In this document: one piece after another, positions 1 to 7,550 of the stretch
Layout: each line of letters starts with the position of its first letter
Position numbering within the stretch: position 1 is the stretch's first letter
Source: Methanomassiliicoccales archaeon
GTDB lineage: Archaea > Thermoplasmatota > Thermoplasmata > Methanomassiliicoccales > JACIVX01
Direction of reading: 5' to 3'
NCBI GenBank assembly: GCA_028682925.1
Contig: JAJRAG010000070.1
Coordinates: forward strand, 1 to 13,148
Length of the DNA stretch: 13,148 bases
Notes under the pieces: model-generated
What the model was told of the DNA's origin: nothing
Seen by the model: only the letters and a program-made list of their open reading frames with translations
Databases searched by the model: none
Translations under genes and position numbers: made by a program

Positions 1-41
1 GAACCTTGTGTCAATCATGATCTAGCGGAAAGGCCTGCGAC

Positions 42-70
42 GATTGTCAAAGTATGATTCAAAGACAATC
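42..70. repeat. Inverted repeat downstream of the Lon-family gene
   Basis: The 7-base arms GATTGTC (42-48) and GACAATC (64-70) pair around a 15-base loop, about 36 bases past the stop of the minus-strand Lon-family gene. It could be part of its 3' end. There is no T-tract after the stem on either strand, so I do not call it a terminator. The rest of 1-105 shows no gene or other recognisable signal. Confidence 0.3.
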
Positions 71-105
71 CATTCACGATAGTATGTCGTCGGAAGTCTA
101 GCAGT

Positions 106-2493
106 CTACTCCTTGAATTCCTTGATCTTTTCAGACATTTCATATAAGCGCTTCTGAACAATGTCATTTACCGTTCCTTTCTCGTAAGTTCCATCTTTGA
201 GTCGTTTTCCACCCTTCACGCCAGTCAGCACTTCTACACCTTCATCAATGGTTCTCACGGGGTAGATGTGGAACTTGCCTTCCTCGATCGACTTGACGAC
301 ATCTTCTCTGAGCATGAGATTCTGAACGTTGCTCTCAGGAACCACGCAGCCCTGCTTGCCGTTCAGACCTCTGGCCATACAGACATCGAAGAATCCTTCG
401 ATCTTGTGATTGACGCCTCCGATCGCTTGTACTTCTCCCTTCTGGTTTACCGACCCAGTCACGGCCAGGTACTGTTTGATAGGTTTATCAGAGAGAGCGG
501 AGAGAAGCGCATAGAGTTCAGTGCTGGATGCACTGTCACCATCCACACCGCTGTAGCTCTGCTCGAATACCAGACGGGCCGTCAGGCCTAGGGGTTTATC
601 CTGGGCGTATCTGTCGTTGAGGAATCCGCTCAAAATGAGTACCCCCTTGGTATGGGTCGGGCCCCCCATCTGCGCCTGGCGTTCTATATCGATGATGCCT
701 TCCTTCCCCACGCTTATGCTTGCGGTGATTCTGCTCGGCCTTCCGAAGGCGTAATCTCCCATGCCCAGGACCGCGAGACCGTTAACCTGTCCGACCTTCT
801 CTCCATCTGTTTCTATGAGCAGAAGGTTCTTCATCATCATCTCCTCGATTTTCTTTTGGATCATGTTCGAACGAAACACTTTCTCCTCGAGCTGCTGGCT
901 GATATGCTTGCGAGTTATGTGCTTTGACGCGTCCCGCTTAGCATAGAAATTCGCTTCCCGAATGATGTCAGCTACCTCGGAAAATCTCGTAGAAAGCTTG
1001 CTTTGGTCCTCTGCTAATCGTGAGCTGTACTCAACTATTGCCGCAATTCCAGTGGGATCCAGGTGGAGCAGTTTCTCCTTCTCGCATATGGAGCAGATGA
1101 ATGCCGCATACTGCTTGATGTTTCTCTCATTCCTATCCATAGACGTGTCGAAATCCGCCTTGACCTTGAATAGGTCCTTGAAGTCTGGATCCCCTGAGTA
1201 CAGGATCTCATAGATCAACGGTGTTCCGAGCAAGATGATCTTCGCATTGAAAGGAATCGGCTCTGGCCTCAGCGACTTGGTAGCGATGTAGGCCAGACTT
1301 GCCCCTGGCTCTTCGATTTCGAGCTTCTCATTTGAAATAGCATGCTTCATGCTTTCCCACATGAAAGGATCCGTGAACAACCTCTCGACCGGCAATACCA
1401 GAAATCCTCCGTTCGCTTTGTGAGCAGCGCCTCCTCTTACCATCGTATAGTTAGTAATCAGCGCACCAAATCTGGCCTCTTTTTCGATCGCACCGAATAG
1501 ACGATAGTACGACGGGTTCATCTCGATCTCGACTGGAGCACCCTCCAATTTCGAATTGTCAACAACAACGTTCACTTTATAGTTCTGCGTGGGGTCCTCT
1601 ACTGGTGGCTGCAGACCGAATGGAAGATTCGGCTGTGCCTCCTGGGGTCGCTGCATTACCGTGGGAAGTTTGTCGATTATGTCCTTCTCAACCTCCGCGA
1701 CAAACTTCACCACATCCTCGCAGTCGTTATATTTTTCCTTTATGGCATCCAGCAAAGGTTCCATCGCGAATGCTGCAATCTCCTGACTCAGCTTCTTGAC
1801 CTCTTCCTGCGCTTGAGTCTCAAGCTCCCTGAGATGTCTGAAAGCGCTCCGGACCTTGACCTCAAGCACCTCCCGTTTCTTCTGCAACTTCTGGGCGACT
1901 TGAGGCGGCAAAGCGGCTGATTCCTCATCTGTCATTGGCTTCCCATTGATTACTGGAATCAGCAGTAGGCCGATTTGCGCCTGCTGTAACTGAAAACCCG
2001 CATCCAGGGTCATCTTGTTCAACTTGCTCAGATGGTCCTTCCTCTCTTCCTCGAGCGCTTTTAGTTTCAAGCTTACTTTCTGAACGTATTCCTCACTTTC
2101 GAAAGTCTTCTTCAAAGTGCGAATGGCTTCCAAGACGAACTTCTCCATGTCTCTCTTGAACTTCTCTCCCCGTCCCGAAGGGAGCTTCATCGCATGAGGG
2201 CTCGTCGGATCGCGAAAATTCGTGACGTAACACCAGTCTTGTGGGACTGGCATTTTCCTTGCAAGTTCTTTGACATAATCGACTATAGCTGTCCTTCGGC
2301 CCGTGCCGGCGAATCCCGACGCGTAGACATTGAATCCTTTTTCTTCTATGTTGAGGCCAAATTGCAGTGCTCTAAGCGCCCTATCTTGGCCGATGATCTC
2401 ATCTAGTGGTTTCAGCTCAGCAGTGGACTTGCACTCAAAGACGAGATCTGGACATAGATTCCTGCATTTCTCGAACGAAAGTTCTCTTGTCAT
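106..2493 (-). CDS. Lon-family protease (AAA_32/COG1067 type) with degenerate ATPase motifs
   Basis: A 795-residue Lon-related peptidase of the AAA_32 + Lon_C group. The protease domain is at about 560-760. It has the Ser-Lys dyad: S654 in DGDSAS and K697 in GGVNHK, 43 residues apart, the same spacing as in E. coli Lon. The N-terminal AAA-like module (about 25-110 and 305-540) is split by a long helical, coiled-coil-like insertion (about 110-290). The Walker A equivalent is GFAGTGRRT at 60-68, with Arg where Lys is expected. The Walker B equivalent is GGFLVLPVE at 362-370, with Pro where Asp is expected. A family-typical STRFSE stretch is near 501-506. There are no membrane segments, so it is cytosolic, unlike archaeal LonB. 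The role is presumably protein quality control. The ATG at 2493 has GGAG (complement of 2504-2507) 10 bases upstream and a TATA box further up. Family call is firm; ATP dependence is doubtful. Confidence 0.93.
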   Translation of the reverse strand: MTRELSFEKCRNLCPDLVFECKSTAELKPLDEIIGQDRALRALQFGLNIEEKGFNVYASGFAGTGRRTAIVDYVKELARKMPVPQDWCYVTNFRDPTSPHAMKLPSGRGEKFKRDMEKFVLEAIRTLKKTFESEEYVQKVSLKLKALEEERKDHLSKLNKMTLDAGFQLQQAQIGLLLIPVINGKPMTDEESAALPPQVAQKLQKKREVLEVKVRSAFRHLRELETQAQEEVKKLSQEIAAFAMEPLLDAIKEKYNDCEDVVKFVAEVEKDIIDKLPTVMQRPQEAQPNLPFGLQPPVEDPTQNYKVNVVVDNSKLEGAPVEIEMNPSYYRLFGAIEKEARFGALITNYTMVRGGAAHKANGGFLVLPVERLFTDPFMWESMKHAISNEKLEIEEPGASLAYIATKSLRPEPIPFNAKIILLGTPLIYEILYSGDPDFKDLFKVKADFDTSMDRNERNIKQYAAFICSICEKEKLLHLDPTGIAAIVEYSSRLAEDQSKLSTRFSEVADIIREANFYAKRDASKHITRKHISQQLEEKVFRSNMIQKKIEEMMMKNLLLIETDGEKVGQVNGLAVLGMGDYAFGRPSRITASISVGKEGIIDIERQAQMGGPTHTKGVLILSGFLNDRYAQDKPLGLTARLVFEQSYSGVDGDSASSTELYALLSALSDKPIKQYLAVTGSVNQKGEVQAIGGVNHKIEGFFDVCMARGLNGKQGCVVPESNVQNLMLREDVVKSIEEGKFHIYPVRTIDEGVEVLTGVKGGKRLKDGTYEKGTVNDIVQKRLYEMSEKIKEFKE

Positions 2494-2533
2494 CGAATTC
2501 CCGCTCCAAATAATACTTTATGACAGCCTGAAT

Positions 2534-2541
2534 TATTTAAA
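2534..2541 (-). promoter_or_regulatory. TATA box for the Lon-family gene
   Basis: Read on the minus strand the box is TTTAAATA. Counting about 26 bases from its centre places the transcription start near 2511. That gives a leader of about 18 bases containing GGAG at 2507-2504, just before the ATG at 2493. The 2494-2711 gap is a divergent promoter region shared with metG. Confidence 0.5.
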
Positions 2542-2594
2542 CATGGAGTCTCACAGTGTCATCAATGTCACCCAAGAGTATCTCCTAGGTTGTC

Positions 2595-2610
2595 AATGAG
2601 AATGAGAATG
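2595..2610 (+). repeat. Short tandem repeat AATGAG x2.5
   Basis: AATGAG is repeated twice and followed by AATG, within the Lon/metG intergenic region and upstream of the metG TATA box. It may be chance or a small regulator-binding site. No function is supported by sequence alone. Confidence 0.35.
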
Positions 2611-2675
2611 CTGTTGTGAGCCAATGGGAGGCATCCTTTTCTCTTTCAGTCTGGGACGCTGGTTAATGGTCAACG

Positions 2676-2683
2676 CTTAAATC
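2676..2683 (+). promoter_or_regulatory. Probable TATA box for metG
   Basis: CTTAAATC is centred about 32 bases before the metG ATG. A start about 26 bases downstream falls near 2705, giving a leader of only about 7 bases with no room for a normal ribosome-binding site. The message is therefore probably almost leaderless. Confidence 0.4.
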
Positions 2684-2711
2684 CTACCAGTAGTATTCGC
2701 ATAGGAATTCA

Positions 2712-4928
2712 ATGGCTAAGGTAGTTGTGTGTGTTGCATGGCCGTACTCGAACAGCCCGATTCATCTGGGACACGTAGCTGGATCTCTTCTGCCCCCTGA
2801 CATATTCGCCAAATACCACCGCCTCAAGGGAGATGAGGTGCTGATGGTTTCAGGTTCGGACCAGCATGGTACTCCTGTCACGGTCAAGGCGGAGAAGGAG
2901 AACGTGTCGCCTGAGGAAATTGCCGAGAAATATCACAATATCAATTCCAAGGCGATCAAGGATCTGCACATCGACTTTAGTCTTTTCACCAAGACGCATA
3001 CACAGAATCACTTCGAGGTCGTCCATGATGTTTTTCTTCGCCTCCTGGATAATGGCTATCTGTACAAGAAGGAGACGCTCCAGTATCATTGCCCTCGTTG
3101 TCAGCGGTTCCTTCCAGACAGATATGTTGAAGGCAGATGCAAGAACTGTGGGAATGAGAGGGCGAGGGGAGACCAATGTGACAGTTGTGGAACAACATTT
3201 TCTGCGGGAGAGATTGAGGCCGCAAGATGCACTCTATGTGGATCTTCTCCGGAGCTCAAGGATACGGAGCACTATTTCCTTCGCCTGAGCGCGTTCCAGG
3301 AGCGCCTTCTCGATTACGTCAGAGACAAATCATATTGGAAAGCGAATGTCCAGACATTCACCCGAAATTGGCTGGAAGCCGGTCTTGCCGACAGGGCGAT
3401 TACGAGGGATATGACTTGGGGGGTCAACGTTCCGCTACCAGGTTGGGAGGATAAGGTAATATATGTCTGGTTCGAGGCAGTGATCGGCTATCTATCAGCA
3501 TCGATCGAATGGGCCAAACGATCAGGAGATCGAGACGCTTGGATACCATTCTGGACAGACCCAGAGGTAAGGCACTATTATTTTCTTGGTAAGGATAATA
3601 TTCCATTCCACACGATCATTTGGCCAGCGATATTGATGGGATACGGAGGACTCAACCTTCCATACGATGTTCCAGCCAACGAGTTTCTGACATTCAAAGG
3701 CGAGAAATTCTCGAAAAGCAGAGGGGTCGGCATAGATATCCCCTCACTTCTTCAGGACTACGATTCCGACATCATCAGATATTATCTGGCGACCGAAATG
3801 CCGGAAAATAGAGACGCAGAATTCTCTTGGGAGGAATTCGAGGTCAAGATCAACAATGAACTCGTTGCCACGTTGGGGAATTACTATCATAGGGTCCTGA
3901 GTTTCACTCACCGCAACTTCGGAAATGTTCCTGAGTTCAAAAGCACCGAAGAGAATAGGCGTGAGGTGACGGATGCTATCAGAACCGCAATGGGTCAAGT
4001 GGACGAGCATCTGTCTACCTGCCAGTTCAAGAAGGCGTTAAAGTCGGTCATGGATCTGGCCCAATTTGGAAACAGGTACTTCGATAGCGTCGCTCCTTGG
4101 GCATTGGTCAAGAATGACAGGGACAAGTGCGGCTCGGTCCTCAATCTGAACCTGGAGGTAGTCAAGTCCCTGGCCGTCCTCAGCTATCCTTTCATACCTC
4201 GATCTGCAGAAGACGTTTGGAGACTCCTGGGTTATGAAGCTAGCATTTTGGACAAGGGTTGGGGTTGGATCATGACACCAATATCGGCGGGCCAGATACT
4301 TCAGGAATCGAGGCCATTGTTTTCGAGGGTGGTAATCGGAAAAGGTGATCAGATGTTCAGTGATTTCGAGAAGTTGAGCTTGAAGATTGGTACCATTCAG
4401 TCAGTGAGTGACCATCCAAACGCAGACAAGCTTCTTGTCATGGATGTCGACATCGGAAGGAGAATAAGACTAGTGGCTGGTTTGAAAGGACACTATCTCA
4501 GTGATGAGCTAATCGGCAAGAAGATTGTCGTTGTCACGAATCTACAGCCAGCGAAACTCAGGGGTGTCGAGTCGCAAGGAATGCTACTTGCTGCTGAACA
4601 TGGCGGGAAGGTGATGCTTCTCACTCCTGCAGCAGACGTGCTAGCAGGGGAATCGGTCGATTGTGGAATGAAGCCATCGGAGAAGGTCCTCACATTTCCC
4701 GAGTTCCAGAAGCTGAGCATGCTCGTGGGCAGGATGGCGAGCCAAGATAGTGTCGATATCGGGCGGATTGTAAGATCAAAGGGACCGTGCGCGGCGGCAG
4801 GACCAGGAAAGACCGTCGCCGTCTTCTTGCCTTCAGCCGAGGCATGCGATGCTTTGGTTCTTTGTACCAAGAACGGAGTCCCGATCACCGTTGATGGCGA
4901 CATAGAAAGCGGGGCCCCAATCCGATGA
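2712..4928 (+). CDS. metG: Methionine--tRNA ligase with fused C-terminal tRNA-binding domain
   Basis: Charges tRNA-Met with methionine for initiation and elongation, in the cytosol. It is a class I synthetase: the HIGH-type motif is HLGH at 18-21 and the KMSKS-type motif is KFSKS at 332-336. The connective-peptide insert has four CxxC pairs (C127/C130, C143/C146, C156/C159, C173/C176), the two-zinc-knuckle form usual in archaea. The helical anticodon-binding domain covers about 370-520, with NPWAL-like text APWAL at 461-465. An EMAP/Trbp111-type OB fold is at about 551-650 (FEKLSLKIGTI, HPNADKL, QPAKLRGVESQGM). In many archaea and some bacteria this domain is a separate or fused dimerising tRNA-binding module. 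Residues 664-738 are an extra tail resembling a worn second copy. The stop codon overlaps the next gene by an ATGA junction. Confidence 0.97.
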   Translation: MAKVVVCVAWPYSNSPIHLGHVAGSLLPPDIFAKYHRLKGDEVLMVSGSDQHGTPVTVKAEKENVSPEEIAEKYHNINSKAIKDLHIDFSLFTKTHTQNHFEVVHDVFLRLLDNGYLYKKETLQYHCPRCQRFLPDRYVEGRCKNCGNERARGDQCDSCGTTFSAGEIEAARCTLCGSSPELKDTEHYFLRLSAFQERLLDYVRDKSYWKANVQTFTRNWLEAGLADRAITRDMTWGVNVPLPGWEDKVIYVWFEAVIGYLSASIEWAKRSGDRDAWIPFWTDPEVRHYYFLGKDNIPFHTIIWPAILMGYGGLNLPYDVPANEFLTFKGEKFSKSRGVGIDIPSLLQDYDSDIIRYYLATEMPENRDAEFSWEEFEVKINNELVATLGNYYHRVLSFTHRNFGNVPEFKSTEENRREVTDAIRTAMGQVDEHLSTCQFKKALKSVMDLAQFGNRYFDSVAPWALVKNDRDKCGSVLNLNLEVVKSLAVLSYPFIPRSAEDVWRLLGYEASILDKGWGWIMTPISAGQILQESRPLFSRVVIGKGDQMFSDFEKLSLKIGTIQSVSDHPNADKLLVMDVDIGRRIRLVAGLKGHYLSDELIGKKIVVVTNLQPAKLRGVESQGMLLAAEHGGKVMLLTPAADVLAGESVDCGMKPSEKVLTFPEFQKLSMLVGRMASQDSVDIGRIVRSKGPCAAAGPGKTVAVFLPSAEACDALVLCTKNGVPITVDGDIESGAPIR

Positions 4929-5587
4929 AGGCGGATCTCCATCTACACTCAGAATACTCGAGAGATTGTTCGCTTTCTGTGAGAGATATCGTGCGAAGGT
5001 GCGGTTCACTCAACGTCGGCGCGATTGCCATTGTCGACCACAACTCCTTCATGGGATCGATCGAGGCACTCGCACTCGATATTGAAAGTCCTGTCGTTTT
5101 GGCTGGGATGGAGATCACAACAGATTCGGGGCATGTCCTAGCATATCATGTCACGGAGGCAGTCGAGAAGGGTCTTAGTGTAGAAGAGACAATCGACAGA
5201 ATCCACGGGTTGGGAGGCATTGCGGCTGCCCCGCATCCGAGGAGAACATGGTCCGGGCTGGATAGCAGAGACATCATCAAAGGAAGGTTTGACGCGATAG
5301 AAGCCCTCAATGGGAGGTCACTCAGGAGCAGCAACAAGAATGCCGAGAGACTTGCGAAATCCCTCGGGCTCTCTGTGATTGGAGGCAGCGATGCCCACTC
5401 ACTAAAGGGGATTGGGAAGGCTCTCACCGTTTTCCCCGATCATTGTCAAACCGCCGAGGATCTTGCCAAAGCGATCTTGAGAAGGCAAACGACTGTGGAA
5501 GGGTCGAGCCGTTCAGTGCCCGGCTCGATCGGATACGCCATGAAATGTGTATCTGAATGGGTTGAAAGGGGATTCAAAAGGCTTTAG
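4925..5587 (+). CDS. PHP-family metal-dependent phosphoesterase
   Basis: A 220-residue PHP-domain hydrolase with the full metal-ligand set: D4-L-H6-L-H8 (motif I), D38-H39 (motif II), E63 in GMEIT followed by H70 and H75 (motif III), H104 in PHPRR, and D156-A-H158 in GGSDAH (motif IV). Proteins of this size usually hydrolyse phosphoester bonds with two or three metal ions. Substrates in the superfamily range from histidinol phosphate to 3',5'-nucleotides and RNA ends, so the substrate here cannot be named. The ATG (4925-4927) overlaps the metG stop (4926-4928). With no clear Shine-Dalgarno sequence in front, its translation is probably coupled to metG. The C-terminal 30 residues (SIGYAMKCVSEWVERGFKRL) form a basic helical tail. 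No signal peptide or membrane helix is seen. Confidence 0.88.
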   Translation: MKADLHLHSEYSRDCSLSVRDIVRRCGSLNVGAIAIVDHNSFMGSIEALALDIESPVVLAGMEITTDSGHVLAYHVTEAVEKGLSVEETIDRIHGLGGIAAAPHPRRTWSGLDSRDIIKGRFDAIEALNGRSLRSSNKNAERLAKSLGLSVIGGSDAHSLKGIGKALTVFPDHCQTAEDLAKAILRRQTTVEGSSRSVPGSIGYAMKCVSEWVERGFKRL

Positions 5588-5592
5588 GTTGG

Positions 5593-5952
5593 CTACAAGG
5601 TTATCTCGACTTTGGATATCTTCTCTTTGGCTTCAGAAGCTATCTTGCCTATATCCCCATCGGAGTCTGTTGCGACGGCCAGAAGGTATCGCGGACCTGC
5701 GGCTGTCAGAATGAGGTTCCTTCCAGCGAGCTGCAGTACCACTCTGCCGAGGCTGTCCTTGAGTTCGGCAGAGGTCGTCTCCGCCGCGCCAAGTATTATC
5801 GCGGACATTGCGGCGAAGGTCTCCTGGTGAACGCCTCTCGGAGGATCGCCGCTGATATACATTCCCCCTCTGGAGATTAGAGAGACATCAATGACATGAT
5901 CCAATTTCTTGATCTCTTCTAAAACACCGCGGATCTGAGACAATTCACCCAT
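5593..5952 (-). CDS. Roadblock/LC7 domain protein
   Basis: A 119-residue protein that is essentially one Roadblock/LC7 fold: an N-terminal helix (LSQIRGVLEEIKKLDHV), the strand-turn VSLISRGGMYISG, the long central helix HQETFAAMSAIILGAAET, strands around RVVLQLAGRNLILTAAG and PRYLLAVAT, and a C-terminal helix. In archaea and bacteria these small proteins dimerise and commonly regulate or scaffold Ras-like (MglA/Rag-type) GTPases. No such GTPase gene is visible here. I chose ATG 5952 over an in-frame TTG at 5982 because the fold starts there and an AGGAG lies upstream (complement of 5966-5970, a rather long 13-base spacer). It converges on the PHP gene with a 5-base gap and is divergent from the gene at 6222. 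Confidence 0.85.
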   Translation of the reverse strand: MGELSQIRGVLEEIKKLDHVIDVSLISRGGMYISGDPPRGVHQETFAAMSAIILGAAETTSAELKDSLGRVVLQLAGRNLILTAAGPRYLLAVATDSDGDIGKIASEAKEKISKVEITL

Positions 5953-6002
5953 CTGAACCCACACACTCCTAAGCGTCTGCAATGGGTATAATTAAGAGGG
6001 AA

Positions 6003-6010
6003 CATAAAAA
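6003..6010 (-). promoter_or_regulatory. Probable TATA box for the Roadblock gene
   Basis: Read on the minus strand the box is TTTTTATG. A start about 26 bases away lies near 5980, leaving a leader of about 28 bases that contains the AGGAG. A second AT-rich candidate (complement of 5987-5995, TTAATTATA) would start transcription near 5965. I cannot decide between them. Confidence 0.4.
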
Positions 6011-6050
6011 GCTTTTCGATGACAGTTCCATTTGTTGAGAATCCAGACGT

Positions 6051-6097
6051 ATTCTTCAATTTGGTACTATTCTCGAGCAGCCCTCGTATTGAAGAGT
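6051..6097. repeat. Inverted repeat in the Roadblock/HEAT-like divergent gap
   Basis: ATTCTTCAAT (6051-6060) pairs with ATTGAAGAGT (6088-6097): 10 positions including one G-T wobble. A nested 4-bp stem lies inside, CGAG 6074-6077 with CTCG 6083-6086, around a 5-base loop. It lies between two divergent promoters (gap 5953-6221), so it could be an operator or a structured transcript. A CTCGAG palindrome at 6072-6077 recurs at 6176-6181. Confidence 0.4.
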
Positions 6098-6183
6098 CGC
6101 GTTCGCTATTCTCATGCAAAGCAATCGAAAAACAATAGAATCTTTGTCGATAATGAATTAGTTAGATTCTCAGATCTCGAGAA

Positions 6184-6191
6184 AAATACTT
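6184..6191 (+). promoter_or_regulatory. Possible TATA box for the HEAT-like gene
   Basis: AAATACTT, in the AT-rich stretch 6182-6196, predicts a transcription start near 6213, about 8 bases before the ATG at 6222. No Shine-Dalgarno sequence precedes that ATG, so a near-leaderless message would fit. Confidence 0.35.
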
Positions 6192-6221
6192 GTATCTCAC
6201 ATAGACTATAACCCTTTTCAT

Positions 6222-7376
6222 ATGGGGCGCTTGTCTCTCAGGAATCTGGTCGGATTTCCCCGAAGAAGGGCTACCGAAGGGATGCGAATTGAAAACGCTC
6301 TTGTCAGTTCTCTTCGTTCTCCTCTGGCTACCGAGAGAAGACGCATGGTGCAGAGAATCCTGAGGCACGGCGCGCAGGATCCCTACGAGATGGTCGCTGT
6401 ACTCCTCAAGTACTACAACCATCCTGACAAGAGAGTGCGAGAGAGCGTTAGATCAAGCATTACCGAAATAGTCAAGTCAAAGGCTGGAGAGAGCGCGGTC
6501 CTGAACAATATCGTTCATCCTAGCAGAGAGGTCAGGAGGGCGGTTCTTTCCTTCCTGGGGGAGCATGTGGGTTTTCATGCCATCACGTACGCGTCTTTCT
6601 ACGAGCAGACGATGCTTCTGATGGCGATGGCCAGGAACAAAAACATACCAGTGGACGATATCGAAGCCCTTGCAGACTCGTCGAAGAGTACGTTCCTCGA
6701 AGGAGAGATTATGGAAGCAGTGAAAGACATATCCACTTGCCTGGATTTCGTCAAGCACAGGTACAGGAGCGCAGAACAGCTTCGCAGTTACGTAGTTGAC
6801 ATCCTCAGGATGGCTCCAGATCTTGCTAGGATAGGAGTCTTCGGGGGTGTGATCGAGGAACCGCTCAGGAAGGCGATCCGAGCCAGTAGGTCCAGGACTT
6901 ACGATGAAACGAGAGAGATAATCGAGTCTCGTATGAGGGAATCGAGCGTGAGGAATGAACTCCTTCGAATCGGGAGAATCATCAAAGAGTCCATCAAGAA
7001 ACGACCCGAGATGAAGCCTTCGGATCTCTCGGGTGTCGATGTGTGGGCCATTTCTAGGATACATGAGCTGATGGATTCGGTGACATCCGCCACCATTGCC
7101 GGTAGAAAGGATGAAGGGATAGAGCTTCTGCGGGCGTTCCTAGAAGATGAGTTCATCGGATTCTTTGATGAGAATTGTAGGGAAAGGGTCGCAACTGGGG
7201 ACCCGTCAGCCATTTTCACAGTCTATACCATCGGTCTTGTCTGTCTCAAGCTCTCTTCAGGACTGATGCCTGCATCCGCAGAGGAGATTTATCAACGCTG
7301 CTTTAGGGACCTGGAAGAGGAGCTTAGCATCCACCTTGTAATGTGGCCAGAAATCGTCATGCGAATAATCGGTTGA
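6222..7376 (+). CDS. Uncharacterised helical protein with HEAT-like repeats
   Basis: I do not recognise this 384-residue protein. It appears almost wholly alpha-helical and soluble, with no signal peptide, membrane helix or catalytic motif. Residues about 40-115 read as two or three HEAT-like helical pairs, with the HPDKRVRESVRSSI (67-80) and HPSREVRRAVLSFL (99-112) pattern typical of HEAT repeats. The first 25 residues are basic (RNLVGFPRRRATEGMR). The rest (about 140-384) has amphipathic helices rich in Arg and Glu. HEAT proteins are usually protein-binding scaffolds. It is divergent from the Roadblock gene and lies upstream of ftsZ in the same direction. A terminator-like region between them argues against one transcript. 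The start could instead be the Met at residue 21 (6282), but that ATG has AAGGG directly abutting it, too close for a normal ribosome-binding site. Confidence 0.75.
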   Translation: MGRLSLRNLVGFPRRRATEGMRIENALVSSLRSPLATERRRMVQRILRHGAQDPYEMVAVLLKYYNHPDKRVRESVRSSITEIVKSKAGESAVLNNIVHPSREVRRAVLSFLGEHVGFHAITYASFYEQTMLLMAMARNKNIPVDDIEALADSSKSTFLEGEIMEAVKDISTCLDFVKHRYRSAEQLRSYVVDILRMAPDLARIGVFGGVIEEPLRKAIRASRSRTYDETREIIESRMRESSVRNELLRIGRIIKESIKKRPEMKPSDLSGVDVWAISRIHELMDSVTSATIAGRKDEGIELLRAFLEDEFIGFFDENCRERVATGDPSAIFTVYTIGLVCLKLSSGLMPASAEEIYQRCFRDLEEELSIHLVMWPEIVMRIIG

Positions 7377-7428
7377 GAATGTAACAGAGGTCTAGCGGAG
7401 CATTCTTTGCGGATGATTGTAGGGGGTT

Positions 7429-7497
7429 GTCCGGTGTTTGTCTCTGAGACCTAGTCTCAAATCGCCGGACTAGATCGAGGATCTCAATGGGTTTTTT
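7429..7497 (+). terminator. Two tandem hairpins followed by a T-tract
   Basis: The first hairpin is two-tiered: outer stem GTCCGGTG (7429-7436) with CGCCGGAC (7463-7470), 8 pairs including one G-T wobble, and inner stem TGAGAC (7445-7450) with GTCTCA (7454-7459) around a CTA loop. The second is AGATC (7472-7476) with GATCT (7480-7484) around GAG. Six T residues follow at 7492-7497. It sits 53 bases past the stop at 7376 and just before the ftsZ promoter. It most likely ends the upstream transcript, although a regulator-binding role for ftsZ is possible. Confidence 0.6.
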
Positions 7498-7519
7498 GAC
7501 TTGCTGGAGATTCGCAATG

Positions 7520-7527
7520 TTTATAAG
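7520..7527 (+). promoter_or_regulatory. TATA box for ftsZ
   Basis: TTTATAAG is a near-consensus archaeal box. Its centre plus 26 bases is about 7549, so transcription should start at or next to the ATG at 7549. This excludes the in-frame TTG at 7501 as the translation start. Confidence 0.65.
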
Positions 7528-7550
7528 TCCGTTCTTAGTTACCTCCAGAT

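Noticed and set aside
2866..3288. 140-residue plus-strand open frame inside metG
   Set aside because: It is a shadow of metG in another frame, Arg/Ser-rich with no recognisable fold, while metG is fully conserved across it.
4493..4942. 149-residue minus-strand open frame opposite the MetRS C-terminus
   Set aside because: It is antisense to clear OB-fold coding sequence and is Ser/Thr/Pro-rich without a fold signature.
5953..5982. TTG start for the Roadblock gene, ten residues longer
   Set aside because: The Roadblock fold begins at the ATG 5952 Met, and an AGGAG lies between the two candidates. A leaderless TTG is unlikely, though not excluded.
6477..7064. 195-residue minus-strand open frame opposite the HEAT-like gene
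   Set aside because: It is an antisense shadow with His/Arg-rich low-quality composition, no promoter, and lies wholly within the plus-strand gene, which has its own promoter and HEAT-like pattern.
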